Source: Garcia nutans (taxonomy: Eukaryota; Streptophyta; Magnoliopsida; Malpighiales; Euphorbiaceae). Taken from it: a DNA stretch of 64,000 nucleotides. The stretch's first letter is position 1. Each line of letters starts with the position of its first letter. Made by a program: the position numbers and the translations under genes. The notes under the pieces were generated by a model. That model searched no databases, was not told the DNA's origin, and saw only the letters and a list, made by a program, of their open reading frames with translations. This document shows, piece after piece, positions 1 through 10,347 of this stretch. The stretch spans positions 1,190,501 through 1,254,500 of the forward strand of contig CANTUV010000077.1 of assembly GCA_947685225.1 (NCBI GenBank), in the 5' to 3' direction.

Positions 1-801
1 TATTGATCACAAATTATTTTAATTAACTTTAAATAAGTCTAATTATATATATTTATAATATTATAAGAGAGATAACTCACAGACATAATACTTTAGAAAG
101 TATTTATGATTTAAAATTTTAATTTAAAATAGAAAAAATAAATTATCACCCACTTTTATAATAAGTGCATATATTTGTATATAAATAATGTGAATCATTG
201 TGTATAATTAAATTATTTTCATATGGTGTAATACTTTATCAATCTGTGTATAAAATATTGAAGAGTGAAAAAAAAATATAGTGATTGTGCACAAATCTAT
301 AAATTTGGACATAAATATCAATCTTAATTATGGTTTAAAAATAATAATCTGTTATTTAACACAAATAAATTTATTTTAAAATTAGTCAACAACTTTAATA
401 TGAAAATATCAAATCATATCGATAGATAAAATTATCATTCTTATACAAATAACACCACCTCTTTCAAATAACTAGAGTTCGATATTTAAAATTAGTGTTC
501 ATATTATGATATATGATAAAAATTAACTTATAGTTGCATTAGTAAAACATAGTGCAATTTAACAAAATTTTTCATAACTATAATATTAATTTATGTTTTA
601 GAAAGTAAAACATATTAATTATACGGCTTACATTTGTTTGTTACTAGTCTTGTTTGATGTGTAAAATACAGTTACTTGTAACGACAATTTTAAAATTTTC
701 TTAAGAAATATTCTCCTATAATTTTTATTTTAAGTATTTTTCTCTATATAAAAAAAACACTCTAAATAAAAATTTTCTCTGTATAAAAGGAACGGAGGGA
801 G
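1..801. mobile_element. Non-autonomous TIR DNA transposon, copy A (cut by window start)
   Basis: The right end reads AACGGAGGGAG at 791-801 and is followed by TA at 802-803. This is the CTCCCTCCGTT-type terminus flanked by TA that is typical of Stowaway/mariner-like elements. The interior aligns along its length with 31450-32190, for example the AATAAGTGCATATATTTG stretch near 160 and the TTGGACATAAATATC stretch near 305. The left end lies outside the window. There is an extra block of about 45 bp near 20-65 relative to copy B. No open reading frame of note is present, so it would depend on a transposase supplied elsewhere. Confidence 0.75.
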
Positions 802-1031
802 TAATTTATGTTTCAAACTAACAAATACGATTTTTATTTCACAAAAATTAAAAAAATTAATTATTTTATTTTGTATATATATTTTTCTATTACATAGATG
901 AATATAATAAATATTTAATATACTAATTAATTTATTAAAATGATAAATAGATTATAAGATATAAAAAATATACTTATTCATTTGATTTGGGATGAAGGGA
1001 ATAATTATAACTTTATAATATATGTATTATT

Positions 1032-2107
1032 TGATGGAGTTATACTATTAACCATGCATGTGTAATAGTATAGTTTTATTGTCATTCTATGGAACAATTA
1101 TTTCTTTGTATTTAATTGGAGATTTATACTAAATAAATAAAAATGTTATAATAATTGTATTAGTATATTGTGTATATACTTGATAGGACCAAGTAGAGAA
1201 TGGATGTTTTATACTGACTATTAAAACATATTCTCTAGGACATTAGAAATAAGATTTGTGTTCTTAATCTTGATTTAATTAATATGAGTAAATAAACATT
1301 GTCTTGTGCTTTGATTCATTAAAGAGTGAGTTTCATTTAATGGAATAATATTTCTCGGTAGGTTGAGCAAAGGCATTTTATATTTGTAAAATATTAAGTT
1401 AATGATAGAATACATGTCTCGGTTTAGAGATTGATGATGCACTTTAAGTAAGCTTATAAGGTTTCATAGTGTAAACCCTGCAGGTGGATTTTTAATCCGA
1501 CACATGAAATAAGTTAAGCGACAATCTTAAAGATATATTGTTATTTAAATAAATTGTCAGTAATTTATTTAATGTAGCAGCATCTGTAATCTTAACATGG
1601 GGAACATGAATATTATGTTATGGAATGGTAATATTAATAAGGAGTTCGATCATGAATTTTTAGTGGAATAATTTATGATTAATTATAATAAGAATATACT
1701 GGTCCTGTATGTGGTCTTATTATAATTAGTAGCCTTATTAATTTTATTCATGTGGTCCATGCTGTGCCTTGATTATTTGGAATATATACATATGTTTTTA
1801 TTTTAAATTTAAAAATATTATCTTCCCATCGTAGAGATATTTTTAAGGAATTTAAAATAGAATAAAACTCTAAGGGATAAAATAGAGTTGTACGTATATT
1901 TTCTGCCCACTCTCAGAAAACTATTCCAAAGAGAATAATCGAGGAACACAGCAGAAGATTGTGGGTGATTCCAAGATCTCGAGAAAGAAGACCGGTGAGC
2001 GATTCTGCGCTTCAAGAGGTCAGTCTTGATTGTTGTTAATTCAATATTTAGTTTACCTCATACGTGTTTCGATGTGGGTTGTTTCCGCTTTATACCCGCT
2101 CCTAGCA
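1032..2107 (+). repeat. 5' LTR of the Copia element
   Basis: It begins TGATGGAGTTATACTATTAACC and ends CGCTCCTAGCA, giving the TG...CA termini of LTRs. It is matched over its full length by 8323-9398. The target duplication TTATT immediately precedes it. It should carry the element promoter, but I could not pick a single convincing TATA box in such AT-rich sequence. Confidence 0.96.
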
Positions 2108-2109
2108 AT

Positions 2110-2122
2110 TGGTATCAGAGCC
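2110..2122 (+). promoter_or_regulatory. Primer binding site (initiator tRNA-Met type)
   Basis: The sequence TGGTATCAGAGCC begins three bases after the 5' LTR end. It is the standard plant Copia primer binding site, complementary to the 3' end of initiator methionine tRNA, where minus-strand DNA synthesis starts. Confidence 0.95.
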
Positions 2123-4035
2123 ATTGAAACTCGTTTGAAGGTGGCTAGAGCACCATTATTCGTTATTCATGTGTTCTTCGAAAAGTAATTGCTGTTTTCG
2201 GATCATGAATATTTTTATCGATTTTTGTGCCTTCTGTTTGGGTTGAAAACATGATAATTAAAAAAAAAGATTAGTTAAAAACGTAAATTGTTTTGTTTTT
2301 TTAAAACAATTTATGTTTTATTTTATTTTATTTTATTTGGAAAACGTGAAATCCATTAATTGGATTTGTTTTGCTTTTACGTAAAAAACATGAAAACGTG
2401 AAATCAGAGTTGCAAACCAGATTTTTTTTTGAAACAATTTCTGTGATTTTTTTTTGAAACGTGAAATCGTTTGGATGAGCATTTATTTTGCAATTGTTTT
2501 CAAGAGAGAGTTAAGAAAGCAGAGTTGCATGTTTTGTTTTAATTAAGTTAATATTTAATTAAAAAAAATCTGGGTTTTGGTTCTCAAAAATTGCAGAGAA
2601 AACTGGAAATTTTTTTTTGTGTTTTGGTTCTTCTTGTCGGTGGGCTTGCCGGTGCTAGGACGGACGGCTCCGGTCTTGGGACCTCTTGGGCCGTGTTCTG
2701 GTGGCGGCGAAAACTCCTGACCGGCGTCAATGGCGGCTGGATGATCGGTGGCTCGGTTAAAAAAAAAATTTTTTTTTCATTTTTTTTTGCTTGTTCTTCG
2801 TAGCGGTCGGCTTGGACTGTGAGCTCGCCGGTGCTGGTTGGTCGGGCGGTGGTCGCGATACCACGGTAGTCCTGGATCACCGGCGGCAAGAGCTTGGGTA
2901 GCTCAACAATGGGAGACGGCGGCAAGTGAAGAAGATGATGTTTGCTGTGAAAAAAAAAATTTTTTTTAGTCCTCCAAATTTTTGGTTTTCACAAACTAAC
3001 CCAGAAATTTTTTTTTTGACCCAGACAGTTTCATTTTTTATGAAACAGACCCAATTTTTTTTGTTTTTGCAGTATAGCCCATAATGTTTCTGTTTTTGTA
3101 AAATAGTTCAGAAAATTTTCTGTTTCTTGCGATATAGTCCTGAAATTTTCTAATTTTGCAAAATTAATTTTTTTTACTCAATGGTATAGAAAGTTTCTTA
3201 TTTTTGCAAATGATTTAGATATATTATCTAATTTTGCAAAATAGTTAGAAAATTTCTTAATTTTGTAAGATGGTTTATAAAAAAATTTTTTTTTTGCAAA
3301 ATGGAATAGGAATTTTTTTTTGGGAAAAATGAATGAAATGATGAATTATTTTGACAGTTTTCTATTTTGCATTTGGCATAGAAATTTTTTTTTGAATTCT
3401 TTATGAATTTCAAGTTTTTTTTATGAGTGTTACTATTATAATTAGTTGTGGTCATTTACATTTTCTTTCCCATCGGAAGATGATTGTGATGTGATTACAA
3501 GATTTAGTTTAGTTTGTCTATATTATTTTGACTCTCCATCTGAGCAAATTAATTAGAGACATGAACTAAACATAATATTTTCACTTGTAACTAATTTAAA
3601 AAAAAAATAATGATATATATTAAAATTTTTTGTGAGTGGTTATTTATTATTTTATAGTTGTGATTATTTGCATTTCTTCCCCATCGGAAGATGTTATGTT
3701 TAAATGTAATCACTGAACTAGTCTAGTATTGTCTGTATTTATTTATCTCTCTATCTGAGAAAATTTATTAGTGACATAAACTAGATGTAATATTTTCTCA
3801 CATATTAATATTTAAGAGGCATGTTTTCTCCCATCGAGTGGTACATGTCAGTCTTATCTTACTATTATATGCATAGCATGTGATTAGTTAATTCTCCCAT
3901 CGAGATTACTGATTGTGAATGTTGTTGAGATGCATATGTGAATTTTGACTTCATTGTTAATGCAATGTATGTTATAAATTTGGTAATGATTATTATAATT
4001 ATGCTGATATTTTTTTGTATGATCTTGTGATAGAA
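2123..4035 (+). other. Long untranslated leader of the Copia element, built of repeats
   Basis: About 1.9 kb separates the primer binding site from the gag start. It has three parts: AT-rich sequence with poly-T runs; a GC-rich island at about 2630-2935 that looks like two diverged copies (each with TTGTTCTTC or GGTTCTTC, GCCGGTGCT and an ACCGGCG block); and T-rich diverged repeats of about 45 bp at 3060-3310 (TTTTGCAAAAT...GAAATTT type). A larger duplication follows at 3430-3810. No open reading frame with recognisable similarity is seen. The poly-purine and poly-T runs create spurious short ORFs. Confidence 0.75.
3430..3815 (+). repeat. Diverged tandem duplication (~215 bp unit) in the Copia leader
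   Basis: The blocks near 3445-3610 and 3655-3805 align. Both contain CATTT(A/G)CATTT, CCCATCGGAAGATG, TCTGAG(C/A)AAAT and a GACAT(G/A)AACTA segment ending in AATATTTTC. The CCCATCG motif recurs at about 3469, 3680, 3830 and 3897 and also inside both LTRs. Confidence 0.75.
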
Positions 4036-4227
4036 ATGACATCTTTCAATCTCCTAGCAAACATCATTACCCAAAACAAGCTTGAGGGTCCTAACTATGT
4101 GGACTGGAAAAGAAATTTGGACATTTTGCTTACTGCTGAGGAGTACAAGTTTGTGCTGACTGAAGTATGTCCTGAAAAACCCGGTGAGGGTGCCTCTGAG
4201 GAGGCTACCAGAGCTTACCATAAATGA
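4036..4227 (+). pseudogene. Gag N-terminal fragment ending at a premature TGA
   Basis: Translation from the ATG at 4036 gives the typical Copia Gag start (MTSFNLLANI..., then GPNYVDWKRNLDILL). It ends at TGA 4225-4227 after 63 codons. The same frame continues 15 bases downstream at 4243 with the next part of Gag (ARCYILASMSN), so one nonsense change splits the ORF. An upstream in-frame ATG at 4015 is possible, but 4036 matches the family start better. A minority full-length product would need readthrough of this stop. Confidence 0.85.
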
Positions 4228-4242
4228 GTTAAAGCTGATGAG

Positions 4243-7200
4243 ATGGCGCGATGTTACATTTTGGCATCTATGTCAAATGTTTTGCAACATCAGCATCAGA
4301 AGATGGACACTGCTTTTGACATCTTAGAGAATCTCAAGGAGATGTTTGGAGACCAAACTAGTGCAGCCAAGCAGAATGCACTGAGGGAGATTCTTACTTC
4401 TAAAATGGAGCAAGGAACTCCTGTTAGAACTCATGTCTTGAAGATGATGAGTCTTCTGAATGACATGGAAGTTCTAGGTGCTGAGGTTGACAAGGCAACT
4501 CAGGTTGAGATGGTCTTGAACACTTTGCCAGCCAGTTTTCAGCAGTTTCGTTTGAACTATAACATGAATAAGATGGATTTTACTCTATCTAAGTTGCTGA
4601 ATGAGCTGGTAGCTGCTGAGACTATTATTATGCAAGGAGCCGCACCTATTGTGCTTAATGTTGAGCGAGGTTCTTCGTCTGCCCAGAATAAGGGTAAGAA
4701 GAAGAAAAATGCTCAAAAGCCTAAACCTAAGACAAATGGTGCAGCTGCTGGTGCTAATGGTGCTATGAAAAAGCCTAAGGGTAAGTGTTTTCACTGCAAG
4801 CAAAAGGGTCACTGGAAGCAGCAATGTCCAACTTGGATAACCAAGAAAAAGCAAGGTATGTCACCTTTTTATTTACTGGTTGTTGAAACTTGCTTAGCGG
4901 TATTGACTACACTCCAATGGTGTGTAGATTCAGGAGCCACTAATCATGTCTGCAATTCTTTGCAAGGGTTTCAGACAACACGCCAGCTAAATGAAGGAGA
5001 AGTGAGCATTTTTCTGGGAGATGGCACTGAGGTTGCAGTTCTAGCTATAGGAAATGTTATTTTGAATTTTGAGAATAATAGAACATTGTTTTTGAAGGAT
5101 GTTTTATATGTTCCTTCAATTAGAAGGAATTTAATTTCTGTTTCTAGTTTGAGCAAGAATGGATACTCTGTTTGTTTTAATGAATTTTATGATGATTCTG
5201 TCATTATCAAATTTAAAAAACAAGTGATATGTTCTGGCTCATTAATGGATGATCTATTTATTCTTAAAGTTTCACCTGAACTGCAACATACTAGTTCTGA
5301 GTTAAATAACTTTGATGTCAATGTACCATTAAAAAGAAAACGTCCTATTGAATTCAGTTGTACTTATCTTTGGCATTTAAGGCTTGGTCATATTAATCTA
5401 AATAGGATTTCTAGGTTGGTTAAAGATGGACCTTTGAGTTCATTGAAAGTGGAGGCACTACCAACTTGCGAATCCTGTTTAGAAGGTAAAATGACTAAGA
5501 GGCCTTTTCCCTTAAAGGGTAATAGAGCCAATGATGTTCTTGAATTAATTCATTCTGATTTGTGTGGCCCAATGAGTGTCCAAGCTAGGGGTGGTTTTGA
5601 GTATTTTGTGACTTTCACAGATGACTACTCAAGATATGGATATATTTACCTGTTGCGCCGTAAGTCTGAATGCTTTGAGAAATTCAAAGAATTCAAGGCA
5701 GAAACGGAGAAACGACATGGAAAATATATCAAGTCATTGCGGTCTGACCGTGGTGGTGAATATCTCTCTAGGGAATTCATTGACTATTTATCAGAACAAG
5801 GAATTACTTCACAATTGTCTGCACCTGGTATGCCACAACAGAATGGTGTAGCAGAAAGAAGAAATAGGACGCTTATGGAAATGGTTAGATCAATGATGAG
5901 TTATTCAGATTTGCCTATTTCGTTTTGGGGCTATGCCATAGAAACAGCAGCATATATTTTGAATTTGGTTCCATCTAAGTCAGTACCTAAAACTCCTACA
6001 GAACTGTGGACTGGGCGAAAGCCAAGTCTAAGACATGTTCGAATGTGGGGTTGCCCAGCCCATGTGCTGAAAGGGAAAGCAGATAAGTTGGAATCAAAAA
6101 CAGACTTGTGCTTCTTTATTGGATATCCTAGAGGAACGAAAGGAGGTTTATTTTATAGTTCAAAAGATAAAAGGGTCATTGTTAGCACCAATGCACATTA
6201 TCTTGAGGAAGACTATATTAGAAACCATATTCCCAAAAGCCAATTAGCCTTATATGAATTGAGAGGAGAAAACATACCAACTAGGACCTTTCCATTAGAA
6301 TATCAACCTGAACCATCCATGGTCGGAGCTGACATTCCATTACCTCGTCGTAGTGGGGGAAATGTCAGTGCACTAGAAGATCAACATCCGCCTGAGCATT
6401 TAGCGCCTAACATTCCACTACAGCCCGAAAATAGTGAGAGTAATGTTGGAGCTACAGTGGCGGCTGATGATCCTAATGTACATGAGCAAGATGTTGGAGC
6501 TTCTGACATTTCATTGCCTGTTGGTAATGAAGGACATGTTCAGGCTCCAGAACATGACCAGGATGCAATACCACCAGTCATAGACTTGCCGGCATTACAG
6601 CCACAGCAAGATGAAGGTGTGATTGCAGAGCCTGTAGTACTTCGTCGTAGTGGGAGAATTAGACGAACCCCGGTTCGATATACACTTTTGGGAGAAGCTT
6701 TTGATAGAATCCCTGAAGAAGTGAATACCGAACCAGCTTGTTACGATGAAGCACTACAAGATAAAGATGCTGATAAGTGGCTTATAGCTATGAAATCTGA
6801 GATGGAGTTTATGTACTCTAATCAAGTCTGGGAACTTGTAGAACCACCTGAAGGGGTTAAACCCATTGGATGTAAGTGGATCTATAAGAAAAAGAGGGGT
6901 ATAGATGGTAAAGTGCAAACTTTTAAGGCAAGGCTTGTTGCGAAAGGGTTTACTCAGAAAGAAGGGATCGATTATGAGGAAATTTTTTCGCTGGTAGCCA
7001 TGCTGAAGTCTATTAGAACTCTTCTATCCATTGCTGCTCATTTTGATTATGAGATTTGGCAAATGGATGTCAAGACGGCTTTCCTGAATGGAAGTCTTGA
7101 TGAATGCATCTATATGAAGCAACCAGAGGGTTTCATAACTAGTGGACAAGAAAATTTGCTATGCAAATTAAATAGGTCCATTTATGGCCTTAAACAAGCA

Positions 7201-8307
7201 TCCAGGTCATGGAATACTTGTTTTGACCAGACGATCAAAACTTTTGGTTTTGATCAGTGTCATGACGAGTCTTGTGTGTATAAGAAGTGGAATGGTAGTA
7301 AGGTTGTTTTTCTAGTGCTATATGTGGATGACATTCTGCTTATAGGGAATTGTGTAGGTATGTTGACTTCTGTCAAGGTTTGGCTATCTCAACATTTTGA
7401 TATGAAGGACTTAGGAGAAGCTGCTCATATTCTTGGGATCAAGCTTATGCGAGATCGCAAGAAGAGGATGATTGGCTTGTCTCAAGCACTTTATATTGAT
7501 ACCATTCTCGCTCGTTTCAACATGCAGGATTCCAAGAAAGATTTTCTTCCTTTTAGACATGGAATTACTCTATCTAAGGATCAATCTCCTAAGACTCCTG
7601 AAGAGATAGAGAACATGAAGGCAGTTCCTTATGCTTCGGCAGTAGGAAGTCTCATGTATGCAATGTTGTGCACTAGACCTGATATCTGCTTTGCTGTTGG
7701 CATGGTTAGTAGATTTCAGTCTAGCCCAGGGCGAGAACATTGGACAGCAGTTAAACATATAATCAAGTACTTAAAAAGGACTAGAGATTATATGTTAGTT
7801 TTCCAGTCAGAAAATCTTATACCCATTGGGTATACAGATTCAGATTTTCAATCTGACAAGGATTCTCGAAAATCTACCTCAGGATATGTTTTTGTTTTGG
7901 GAGGTGGAGCCATTAGTTGGAGGAGTGTTAAGCAAACTTGTGTTGCTGACTCTACCATGGAAGCTGAATATGTGGCAGCCTCTGAGGCAGCCAAAGAAGC
8001 TGTATGGCTTAGAAACTTCCTTATGGATCTGGGTGTGGTTCCATCAGTTCAATTGCCTATTACACTTTATTGTGATAATAGTGGGGCAGTTGCAAATTCG
8101 AAAGAGCCACGGAGCCATAAAAGGGCAAAGCACATTGAGCGAAAGTATCATTTGATACGAGATATAGTTCAAAGGGGTGATGTGGTGGTCACAAAGATTG
8201 CATCAGAAAACAACCTGGCTGATCCTTTTACAAAGAGCTTACCGGCTAAGACTTTTGATAGTCATGTAGAAGGAATGGGAGTTAAAATTGTTAATGCATG
8301 GTTATGA
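4243..8307 (+). CDS. Copia Gag-Pol polyprotein (rest of Gag, PR, IN, RT, RNase H)
   Basis: This 1354-residue open frame holds most of a Copia polyprotein. Visible landmarks in order are: the Gag helical region (about 1-130); a CCHC zinc knuckle (CFHCKQKGHWKQQC, 182-195); an aspartic protease active site (DSGATNH, 229-235); the GAG-pre-integrase and zinc-binding region around LWHLRLGHIN (about 377); the integrase core with HSDLCGPM, SDRGGEY and NGVAERRNR; a variable acidic and proline-rich linker; reverse transcriptase with YVDDILL (1027-1033); and RNase H from about 1196 (YTDSDF), ending LADPFTKSLP. Catalytic residues look intact. It is in the same frame as the Gag fragment upstream and is separated from it only by the TGA at 4225. 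The ATG at 4243 is internal to Gag, so translation from it is unproven. Confidence 0.93.
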   Translation: MARCYILASMSNVLQHQHQKMDTAFDILENLKEMFGDQTSAAKQNALREILTSKMEQGTPVRTHVLKMMSLLNDMEVLGAEVDKATQVEMVLNTLPASFQQFRLNYNMNKMDFTLSKLLNELVAAETIIMQGAAPIVLNVERGSSSAQNKGKKKKNAQKPKPKTNGAAAGANGAMKKPKGKCFHCKQKGHWKQQCPTWITKKKQGMSPFYLLVVETCLAVLTTLQWCVDSGATNHVCNSLQGFQTTRQLNEGEVSIFLGDGTEVAVLAIGNVILNFENNRTLFLKDVLYVPSIRRNLISVSSLSKNGYSVCFNEFYDDSVIIKFKKQVICSGSLMDDLFILKVSPELQHTSSELNNFDVNVPLKRKRPIEFSCTYLWHLRLGHINLNRISRLVKDGPLSSLKVEALPTCESCLEGKMTKRPFPLKGNRANDVLELIHSDLCGPMSVQARGGFEYFVTFTDDYSRYGYIYLLRRKSECFEKFKEFKAETEKRHGKYIKSLRSDRGGEYLSREFIDYLSEQGITSQLSAPGMPQQNGVAERRNRTLMEMVRSMMSYSDLPISFWGYAIETAAYILNLVPSKSVPKTPTELWTGRKPSLRHVRMWGCPAHVLKGKADKLESKTDLCFFIGYPRGTKGGLFYSSKDKRVIVSTNAHYLEEDYIRNHIPKSQLALYELRGENIPTRTFPLEYQPEPSMVGADIPLPRRSGGNVSALEDQHPPEHLAPNIPLQPENSESNVGATVAADDPNVHEQDVGASDISLPVGNEGHVQAPEHDQDAIPPVIDLPALQPQQDEGVIAEPVVLRRSGRIRRTPVRYTLLGEAFDRIPEEVNTEPACYDEALQDKDADKWLIAMKSEMEFMYSNQVWELVEPPEGVKPIGCKWIYKKKRGIDGKVQTFKARLVAKGFTQKEGIDYEEIFSLVAMLKSIRTLLSIAAHFDYEIWQMDVKTAFLNGSLDECIYMKQPEGFITSGQENLLCKLNRSIYGLKQASRSWNTCFDQTIKTFGFDQCHDESCVYKKWNGSKVVFLVLYVDDILLIGNCVGMLTSVKVWLSQHFDMKDLGEAAHILGIKLMRDRKKRMIGLSQALYIDTILARFNMQDSKKDFLPFRHGITLSKDQSPKTPEEIENMKAVPYASAVGSLMYAMLCTRPDICFAVGMVSRFQSSPGREHWTAVKHIIKYLKRTRDYMLVFQSENLIPIGYTDSDFQSDKDSRKSTSGYVFVLGGGAISWRSVKQTCVADSTMEAEYVAASEAAKEAVWLRNFLMDLGVVPSVQLPITLYCDNSGAVANSKEPRSHKRAKHIERKYHLIRDIVQRGDVVVTKIASENNLADPFTKSLPAKTFDSHVEGMGVKIVNAWL

Positions 8308-8311
8308 GTCT

Positions 8312-8321
8312 AAGTGGGAGA
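8312..8321 (+). promoter_or_regulatory. Polypurine tract
   Basis: AAGTGGGAGA lies directly before the 3' LTR (TG at 8323) and just after the pol stop at 8307. It is the usual Copia plus-strand primer for DNA synthesis. Confidence 0.93.
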
Positions 8322-8322
8322 T

Positions 8323-9398
8323 TGATGGAGTTATACTATTAACCATGCATGTGTAATAATATAGTTTTATTGTCATTCTATGGAACAATTATTTCTTTGT
8401 ATTTAATTGGAGATTTATACTAAATAAATAAAAATGTTATAATAATTGTATTAGTATATTGTGTATATACTTGATAGGACCAAGTAGAGAATGGATGTTT
8501 TATACTGACTATTAAAACATATTCTCTAGGACATTAGAAATAAGATTTGTGTTCTTAATCTTGATTTAATTAATATGAGCAAATAAACATTGTCTTGTGC
8601 TTTGATTCATTAAAGAGTGAGTTTCATTTAATGGAATAATATTTCTCGGTGAGTTGAGCAAAGGCATTTTATATTTGTAAAATATTAAGTTAATGATAGA
8701 ATCCATGTCTCGGTTTAGAGATTGATGATGCACTTTAAGTAAGCTTATAAGGTTTCATAGTGTAAACCCTGCAGGTGGATTTTTAATCCGACACATGAAA
8801 TAAGTTAAGCGACAATCTTAAAGATATATTGTTATTTAAATAAATTGTCAGTAATTTATTTAATGTAGCAGCATCTGTAATCTTAACATGGGGAACATGA
8901 ATATTATGTTATGGAATGGTAATATTAATAAGGAGTTCGATCATGAATTTTTAGTGGAATAATTTATGATTAATTATAATAAGAATATACTGGTCCTGTA
9001 TGTGGTCTTATTATAATTAGTAGCCTTATTAATTTTATTCCTGTGGTCCCTGCTGTGCCTTGATTATTTGGAATATATACAGATGTTTTTATTTTAAATT
9101 TAAAAATATTATCTTCCCATCGAAGAGATATTTTTAAGGAATTTAAAATAGAATAAAACTCTAAGGGATAAAATAGAGTTGTACGTATATTTTCTGCCCA
9201 CTCTCAGAAAACTATTCCAAGGAGAATAATCGAGGAACACAGCAGAAGATCGTGGGTGATTCCAAGATCTCGAGAAAGAAGACCGGTGAGCGATTCTGCG
9301 CTTCAAGAGGTCAGTCTTGATTGTTGTTAATTCAATGTTTAGTTTACCTCATACGTGTTTCGATGTGGGTTGTTTCCGCTTTATACCCGCTCCTAGCA
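8323..9398 (+). repeat. 3' LTR of the Copia element
   Basis: It has the same 1076-bp length and termini as the 5' LTR and differs by about 12 substitutions. Examples are ATTC-C-TGTGG here against ATTC-A-TGTGG, and CCAAGG here against CCAAAG. It is followed by the TTATT target duplication at 9399-9403. Confidence 0.96.
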
Positions 9399-9403
9399 TT
9401 ATT

Positions 9404-10347
9404 CATATCATAGGCTATAAATGATTAGATTAGGACAAGGCATGAAAAGTGATTATAGCGTGTCTTCCAATTAATGCCTTAATTTCTAAAGAATTTGCAA
9501 AAACAAAGATTAGAAATGATGATTTATTTTATACTAATAATTTTTGCTAGTCAGTTGGCTGACAAGACTGGTTTAAGTCAATCAATTAGAGATTAATTAT
9601 GTTTTGATTCAATTATTACAAGAATAAAATTATAATATTAGGCAAAAGAATTTGAGAATTTAATGGCAAGTTCAATTATAAAATATAATTTGATAGACAA
9701 TTTGCATAAATTATATGCTAAGTCTCACTTAGCAAAATATATTTTAATGTAATTCCAAAAATAAAACGAACAAAGAAAAATAAAACTCGAGAAAAATTAA
9801 AAATAGTAAATTAACTTTGATTACAAATACACCAATTCAATTCAAGAGCTCGTTGAGCTTAAACTATGAAAAACTGAAAAAAAAAAAAAAGGAACAAATA
9901 TCTCACAACTACAAGCAATCTATTTAAAAATGAAATTAAGACATTAATGTTGCCTAAAACATATGTTGTTTCTGAAGCCTTCTTTGAAACTTGACTTTGT
10001 ATAATATAAATGCTTGCAAAAAAGAACAGCATTTTTCAAATTCTGCTATTTTTTTTTCTAAATTTCACTAGAGTGATTCACATTTAATTTTTTCTTAAGA
10101 CTTCTATTGCCAAACATATTGAATGACCTTTTTTTTGCCTTAATTGATATGAAATAGTATGAATTTCAATCGATTGTTGGCGATCGATTCCCACCTTATA
10201 TAATGTGTTGTTGGAGAGTGAAAAAACAACATAAACAACATAAATATAACATGAAAAGGGCGGGCCTCCGTGCTCGGATTTTTTCCGTGTCTCTAGCCAC
10301 TTCTGCTTTTACTTCTACTCCTATTTTTGTTGTTGCTGTTATTGTTG
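9404..10347. other. Intergenic stretch between Copia element and CSLA 3' end
   Basis: AT-rich sequence without a supported gene. The part nearest 10347 should contain the CSLA 3' UTR (minus strand), including a CAA/TTG-rich run right after the stop codon. A small GC-rich patch (GGGCGGGCCTCCGTGCTCGG) sits near 10258. I see nothing else I can name. Confidence 0.5.

Larger units (their letters stand above)
1032..9398 (+). mobile_element. Ty1/Copia LTR retrotransposon, complete
   Basis: The element has two 1076-bp LTRs, a primer binding site just inside the 5' LTR, a polypurine tract just before the 3' LTR, and a gag-protease-integrase-RT-RNase H order. Integrase precedes reverse transcriptase, which defines Copia. 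A 5-bp target duplication TTATT lies at 1027-1031 and 9399-9403. By eye the two LTRs differ by about 12 substitutions over 1076 bp and no indels, so insertion was recent. Gag is interrupted by one in-frame TGA at 4225, so this copy probably cannot make full Gag-Pol unless the stop is read through. Confidence 0.97.

Noticed and set aside
1818..2015. Minus-strand 65-residue open frame, nearly identical to one at 9109-9306
   Set aside because: It is conserved only because it lies in both LTRs of one element; no domain or independent evidence of coding.
2584..2925. Proline-rich open frame on the minus strand of the Copia leader
   Set aside because: Arises from the GC-rich island and poly-A/T runs; no start context or similarity.
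4585..4854. Open frames antisense or out of frame within gag-pol (also near 4971, 5621, 7570, 7826)
   Set aside because: Shadows of the Copia polyprotein in other frames.
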